Source of the DNA: Bordetella parapertussis
GTDB lineage: Bacteria; Pseudomonadota; Gammaproteobacteria; Burkholderiales; Burkholderiaceae_C
NCBI GenBank assembly: GCA_945882755.1
Contig: CAMCWS010000095.1
Span: 1-6,842, forward strand
Direction: 5' to 3'
Length of the DNA: 6,842 nt
Of the stretch, positions 6,492 to 6,842 are shown one piece after another. The stretch's first letter is position 1; each line of letters begins with the position of its first letter. The notes beneath the pieces were generated by a model. It was not told the origin of the DNA. It saw only the letters and a program-made list of their open reading frames with translations, and searched no databases. The position numbers were made by a program, and so were the translations under genes.

Positions 6492-6842
6492 TTAGATCAT
6501 CTCCAAGGCCATGGCGGTGCCTTCGCCGCCACCGATACACAAGGTGGCCAAGCCTTTTTTGAGGCCCTTGGCTTTCAATGAATGCAACAAGGTGACGATG
6601 ATGCGGGCACCCGACGCGCCAATGGGGTGACCCAAGGCACAAGCGCCGCCGTTGATGTTGACGATCTCGTGGGGGACTTTCAATTCATGCATCAACGCCA
6701 TGGGGACCACAGCAAAGGCTTCGTTGACTTCCCATAAATCGACATCGCTCACCTTCCAACCCGCACGAGCCAAAGCTTGCTGGGTGGCGCCCACGGGCGC
6801 AGTGGTGAACCACTCGGGGGCTTGTGCAAAGGTAGCGTGGCT
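6492..6842 (-). CDS. Acetyl-CoA acetyltransferase (thiolase), C-terminal fragment
   Basis: The last 116 residues of a thiolase are encoded on the - strand. The gene enters from the right edge of the window and ends with TAA at 6494-6492. The fragment covers most of the C-terminal thiolase domain: VNEAFAVV (39-46 of the fragment), NGGACALGHPIGASGAR (64-80), whose His72 is the catalytic histidine, and LCIGGGEGTA (101-110), whose Cys102 is the second catalytic cysteine. The nucleophilic cysteine that forms the acyl-enzyme lies outside. The enzyme would condense or cleave acetoacetyl-CoA-type substrates in fatty acid, ketone or polyhydroxyalkanoate metabolism. PhaA-like, AtoB-like or beta-oxidation roles cannot be separated from this part. 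The GTG at 6794 is internal, since the frame stays open to the window edge and those residues (such as EWFTTAP) fit the family. It is unrelated to the pilus genes. Confidence 0.93.
   Translation of the reverse strand, partial: SHATFAQAPEWFTTAPVGATQQALARAGWKVSDVDLWEVNEAFAVVPMALMHELKVPHEIVNINGGACALGHPIGASGARIIVTLLHSLKAKGLKKGLATLCIGGGEGTAMALEMI

Noticed and set aside
6512..6531. TGGCGG/CCGCCA inverted repeat as a terminator
   Set aside because: No T-run follows on either strand at the right distance, and it encodes the conserved glycine motif after the thiolase catalytic cysteine.
6547..6572. GCCAAG/CTTGGC inverted repeat with a T-run in the loop, considered as a terminator for the pilus operon
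   Set aside because: The stem has only 6 base pairs and a 14-base loop, the T-run is inside the loop instead of after it, and the bases encode a conserved part of the thiolase.

Overview
The window holds the distal part of a type IVB ('thin pilus', PilN-PilV type) biogenesis operon on the + strand, meeting the 3' end of a thiolase gene on the - strand. Gene order is: end of the secretin (pilN), pilO2, pilP, pilQ (assembly ATPase), pilR (inner-membrane platform), a prepilin resembling the N-terminal part of PilV, and an unrecognised Sec-exported protein. This order matches the pilN-O-P-Q-R core known from the IncI1 plasmid R64. No RNA gene, insertion sequence, CRISPR array or long non-coding stretch was seen. 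The largest gap between genes is 9 bases.

Base composition is moderate, slightly above half G+C by eye. The partial thiolase reads like the acetyl-CoA acetyltransferases of Burkholderiales, Comamonadaceae in particular, so a betaproteobacterium is likely. That assignment rests on protein resemblance alone. A central-metabolism gene only 8 bases from the pilus genes suggests a chromosomal locus rather than a conjugative plasmid, although this is inference.

Layout: 1-148, secretin C-terminus; 153-1403, PilO2; 1387-2046, PilP; 2043-3797, PilQ; 3794-4879, PilR; 4876-5709, prepilin; 5719-6483, exported protein; 6492-6842 (-), thiolase C-terminus. pilP/pilQ, pilQ/pilR and pilR/prepilin each overlap as ATGA, and pilO2/pilP overlap by 17 bases. 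The set therefore looks like one transcript with coupled translation. Its promoter lies upstream of the window.

How it should work: PilQ hydrolyses ATP and drives PilR to extract processed pilins from the inner membrane. PilO2 and PilP link the platform to the PilN secretin, through which the fibre emerges. The prepilin at 4876 is larger than a usual PilS major pilin and looks more like a PilV-type minor or tip pilin. No second pilin, prepilin peptidase, PilT-like transglycosylase or shufflon is visible, so they must lie elsewhere if present. The most interesting object is the exported protein at 5719-6483. It follows the tip-like pilin in the same reading frame and could be a pilus-associated secreted adhesin comparable in genetic position to TcpF or CofJ. 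That is a hypothesis from context, not from sequence similarity.
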